A stretch of DNA of 7,754 bases, from NCBI GenBank assembly GCA_016778825.1, contig JADHOU010000070.1:1-7754 (forward strand), written 5' to 3'. Positions 6,477 through 7,754 of this stretch are shown here, piece after piece; within the stretch, counting starts at the first letter, position 1, and each line of letters starts with the position of its first letter. Origin of the DNA: Candidatus Puniceispirillum sp. Its GTDB lineage: Bacteria > Pseudomonadota > Alphaproteobacteria > Puniceispirillales > Puniceispirillaceae. The position numbers and the translations under genes are program-made. The notes below the pieces were generated by a model, which saw only the letters and a program-made list of their open reading frames with translations, was not told the origin of the DNA and did not search any database.

Positions 6477-7468
6477 AGGCGCTTGTTTATACCGGCACGC
6501 AAATGTCGGAAATTCGTGATGTTGATGTGCCGGTTGTGGGCGATAATCAGGTTTTGGTTGATCTGGCATTTTGCGGCATTTGCGGATCAGATATGCATGC
6601 ATGGCATGGGCATGATGAACGGCGGGTGCCGCCATTGGTGCTTGGGCATGAGGCGGTTGGCATTGTTCAAACCGGCTCGCTTGCCGGAAAGCGGGTGGCC
6701 ATTAACCCGCTGATGACCTGTGGTGATTGTGATTTTTGCAATAGTGGCGACGAACATCTTTGCCCAAGCCGTGAATTGATTGGCATGCGTGTTCCAGGTG
6801 CCTTTGCTGAAAAGTTGGCGATTGATGCTGGTAATCTAACCGTGATTGATGATGATTTGCCATTTGCTGAAGCGGCCCTTGCCGAGCCGTTGGCCTGTTC
6901 GGTTCATGCGGTGCGACTTGCCCGCAAACTTGCTGGTGATCATCGTGATGCAGCCATTGTTATTCTTGGTGGTGGGGCAATTGGTCTTTTGGCCGCGCTG
7001 GTGTTCAAGGCCTATGGCTATAGCAATATCCAGATTGCCGAAACCAATAAGCTTCGCCGCGAAATGCTAGAAAAGATCGGCGTTATGCGCGCCTATGACC
7101 CGCTTTGCGAAACACCTGATTCCAGCCAGATTGATATTATCATTGACGCGGTTGGATCAGGGGCGACACGCCGTGCGGCTAGTGCGCTTGTCCGGCCGGG
7201 TGGTGTTATTGTTCATATTGGATTGCAGGATAATGAACCCGGCCTTGATACGCGCCGCATTACCTTGCAGGAAATTAATTTTCAAGGCACCTATTGCTAT
7301 CGCAAAGACGATTTTGCTGAAGCCTTGGCCTTGCTGACCAGCGGTAAGATCAGTGGTAAGGGCTGGGCCGAAATTCGGCATCTTGATGCGGGGGCGCAGT
7401 CGTTTCTGGATATTCACCACGGCACGGCACCCCCAAAAATCATTCTACAAACAGGTAGGGAATCATGA
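6473..7468 (+). CDS. hpsP: Zinc-dependent alcohol dehydrogenase (MDR), probable DHPS 2-dehydrogenase HpsP
   Basis: This 331-residue medium-chain dehydrogenase of the sorbitol/threonine dehydrogenase type is slightly shorter than the usual 340-350. Catalytic-zinc ligands are Cys37 (GICGSD), His59-Glu60 (GHE) and probably Glu138 (EPLA). Structural-zinc cysteines are 83, 86, 89 and 97 (CGDCDFC then C). The cofactor-binding loop GGGAIG is at 166-171. Glu190 at the end of the next strand favours NAD over NADP. All zinc ligands are present, so the enzyme should be active. In the known pathway HpsP is the second, opposite-handed DHPS 2-dehydrogenase, working with HpsO to interconvert the enantiomers so that both can be used by HpsN. 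The start overlaps the hpsO stop as ATGA. The MDR family is certain. The DHPS role depends on the hpsN-hpsO-hpsP order; a polyol or threonine dehydrogenase cannot be excluded from sequence alone. Confidence 0.78.
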   Translation: MKALVYTGTQMSEIRDVDVPVVGDNQVLVDLAFCGICGSDMHAWHGHDERRVPPLVLGHEAVGIVQTGSLAGKRVAINPLMTCGDCDFCNSGDEHLCPSRELIGMRVPGAFAEKLAIDAGNLTVIDDDLPFAEAALAEPLACSVHAVRLARKLAGDHRDAAIVILGGGAIGLLAALVFKAYGYSNIQIAETNKLRREMLEKIGVMRAYDPLCETPDSSQIDIIIDAVGSGATRRAASALVRPGGVIVHIGLQDNEPGLDTRRITLQEINFQGTYCYRKDDFAEALALLTSGKISGKGWAEIRHLDAGAQSFLDIHHGTAPPKIILQTGRES

Positions 7469-7575
7469 TAAAACGCTTACCGAATATGGGTCTGTTTTCG
7501 GCCTTGGAAAATTATTAATTCTGGCGCTTCTTGTCTGGGGAGCGATCAAAGACACCTATGGCTGTAAATAGCCTG
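7465..7575 (+). other. Possible interrupted small membrane-protein frame after hpsP
   Basis: An ATG at 7465 overlaps the hpsP stop (ATGA), with a GGG 4 nt upstream, but reads only 17 codons (MIKRLPNMGLFSALENY) to a TAA at 7516-7518. From about 7503 a different frame encodes a hydrophobic helix (LLILALLVWGAI) with a basic front and KDTYGCK at the end, stopping at a TAG at 7569-7571, yet it has no start codon of its own. One extra base near the GGAAAA at 7506-7511 would join the two into a 35-residue peptide with a basic N-terminus and one membrane helix. It may be a decayed gene, a sequence error, or chance. I do not recognise a family. The rest of the 7469-7596 gap holds only weak hairpins. 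Confidence 0.25.
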
Positions 7576-7596
7576 CCTCTAACAAAACGATCTTTG

Positions 7597-7754
7597 CTAA
7601 AAATGATCTTTGCGTTTGCGGATTTCGGCAAACACCGCGGCATTGCTGGCTGTTTCCAAACCGAGATGAGCGCGGATAGCGGCATCTTCAACGCGCAAAA
7701 ACGGGTTGGTTGCCTTTTCAAGATCGAGGCGCGTTGGCACGGTTGGAAAGCCGT
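7597..7754 (-). CDS. gloB: Hydroxyacylglutathione hydrolase (glyoxalase II), C-terminal part
   Basis: The last 51 codons and the TAG stop (7597-7599) of a gene entering from the right edge are read on the minus strand. The peptide starts [20 protein letters not shown] and ends [11 protein letters not shown]. The PTVP-x-T-L/R-x-x-EK-x-TNPFLR stretch and the basic RKRKD-x-F end are the hallmark of the C-terminal domain of GloB, which helps bind glutathione. GloB hydrolyses S-lactoylglutathione to lactate and glutathione in methylglyoxal detoxification. The metallo-beta-lactamase domain with its metal-binding histidines lies outside the window. It faces the hps genes and is probably a housekeeping neighbour with no part in sulfonate metabolism. 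It is too short and too near the edge to have been obvious, but the match to the family C-terminus is good. Confidence 0.85.
   Translation of the reverse strand, partial: GFPTVPTRLDLEKATNPFLRVEDAAIRAHLGLETASNAAVFAEIRKRKDHF

Noticed and set aside
7547..7613. Bidirectional terminator or repeat between hpsP and gloB
   Set aside because: Only weak elements are present: CAAAGA/TCTTTG arms 38 nt apart, a 4-bp GGCT/AGCC hairpin with a 6-nt loop, and a direct repeat GATCTTTGC at 7589 and 7605. None is followed by a T-run, and the direct repeat overlaps the gloB end.
7515..7721. A 68-codon minus-strand frame crossing the gloB end
   Set aside because: It overlaps the real gloB C-terminus in another frame on the same strand and encodes no recognisable motif.

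Overview
The window reads as a stretch of an alphaproteobacterial chromosome of moderate GC (roughly 50%). It is probably from a marine lineage such as SAR116 or a roseobacter relative. That placement is an inference from three things: a sulfonate-catabolism gene set known from such bacteria, the style of the glyoxalase II C-terminus, and frequent GTG/TTG starts. There is no rRNA, tRNA, IS element, CRISPR array or phage gene. It looks like ordinary chromosomal accessory catabolism, not a mobile element.

Layout. (1) Positions 1-1776, plus strand: the 3' end of a tcuA-like FAD dehydrogenase gene overlaps a complete tcuB-like gene by 17 nt. TcuB is an iron-sulfur membrane protein, and the pair forms a dehydrogenase plus quinone-linked electron carrier of the tricarballylate type. 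(2) Positions 1783-2532, minus strand: an IclR-family regulator, tail to tail with tcuB. (3) Positions 2533-2701: a 169-nt AT-rich divergent control region with two palindromes and a plausible promoter. (4) Positions 2702-4294, plus strand: a GMC-family flavin alcohol dehydrogenase/oxidase that starts at TTG. (5) Positions 4433-7468, plus strand: three tightly packed genes overlapping by 8 and 4 nt. They encode a histidinol-dehydrogenase homologue, an SDR and a zinc MDR, which is the HpsN-HpsO-HpsP set for 2,3-dihydroxypropane-1-sulfonate (DHPS). (6) Positions 7469-7596: a short region holding a broken or decayed small membrane-peptide frame. (7) Positions 7597-7754, minus strand: the last 51 codons of glyoxalase II (gloB), running off the window.

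How the genes fit together. In the established DHPS pathway, HpsO and HpsP are two DHPS 2-dehydrogenases of opposite stereochemistry that together interconvert the enantiomers. HpsN then oxidises C3 of (R)-DHPS twice to give (R)-sulfolactate. The usual partners (a TRAP or other sulfonate transporter, and the sulfolactate-processing enzymes SuyAB or SlcCD/ComC) are not in the window. The IclR regulator most simply controls the divergent GMC gene and perhaps the hps genes 138 nt downstream of it. The substrate of the GMC enzyme cannot be read from sequence.

Nothing here is clearly a new system. The points most worth a second look are the coupling of an IclR/GMC unit to hpsNOP, the palindromes in the divergent control region, the GC drop running from the second half of the GMC gene into hpsN, and the interrupted small frame after hpsP.
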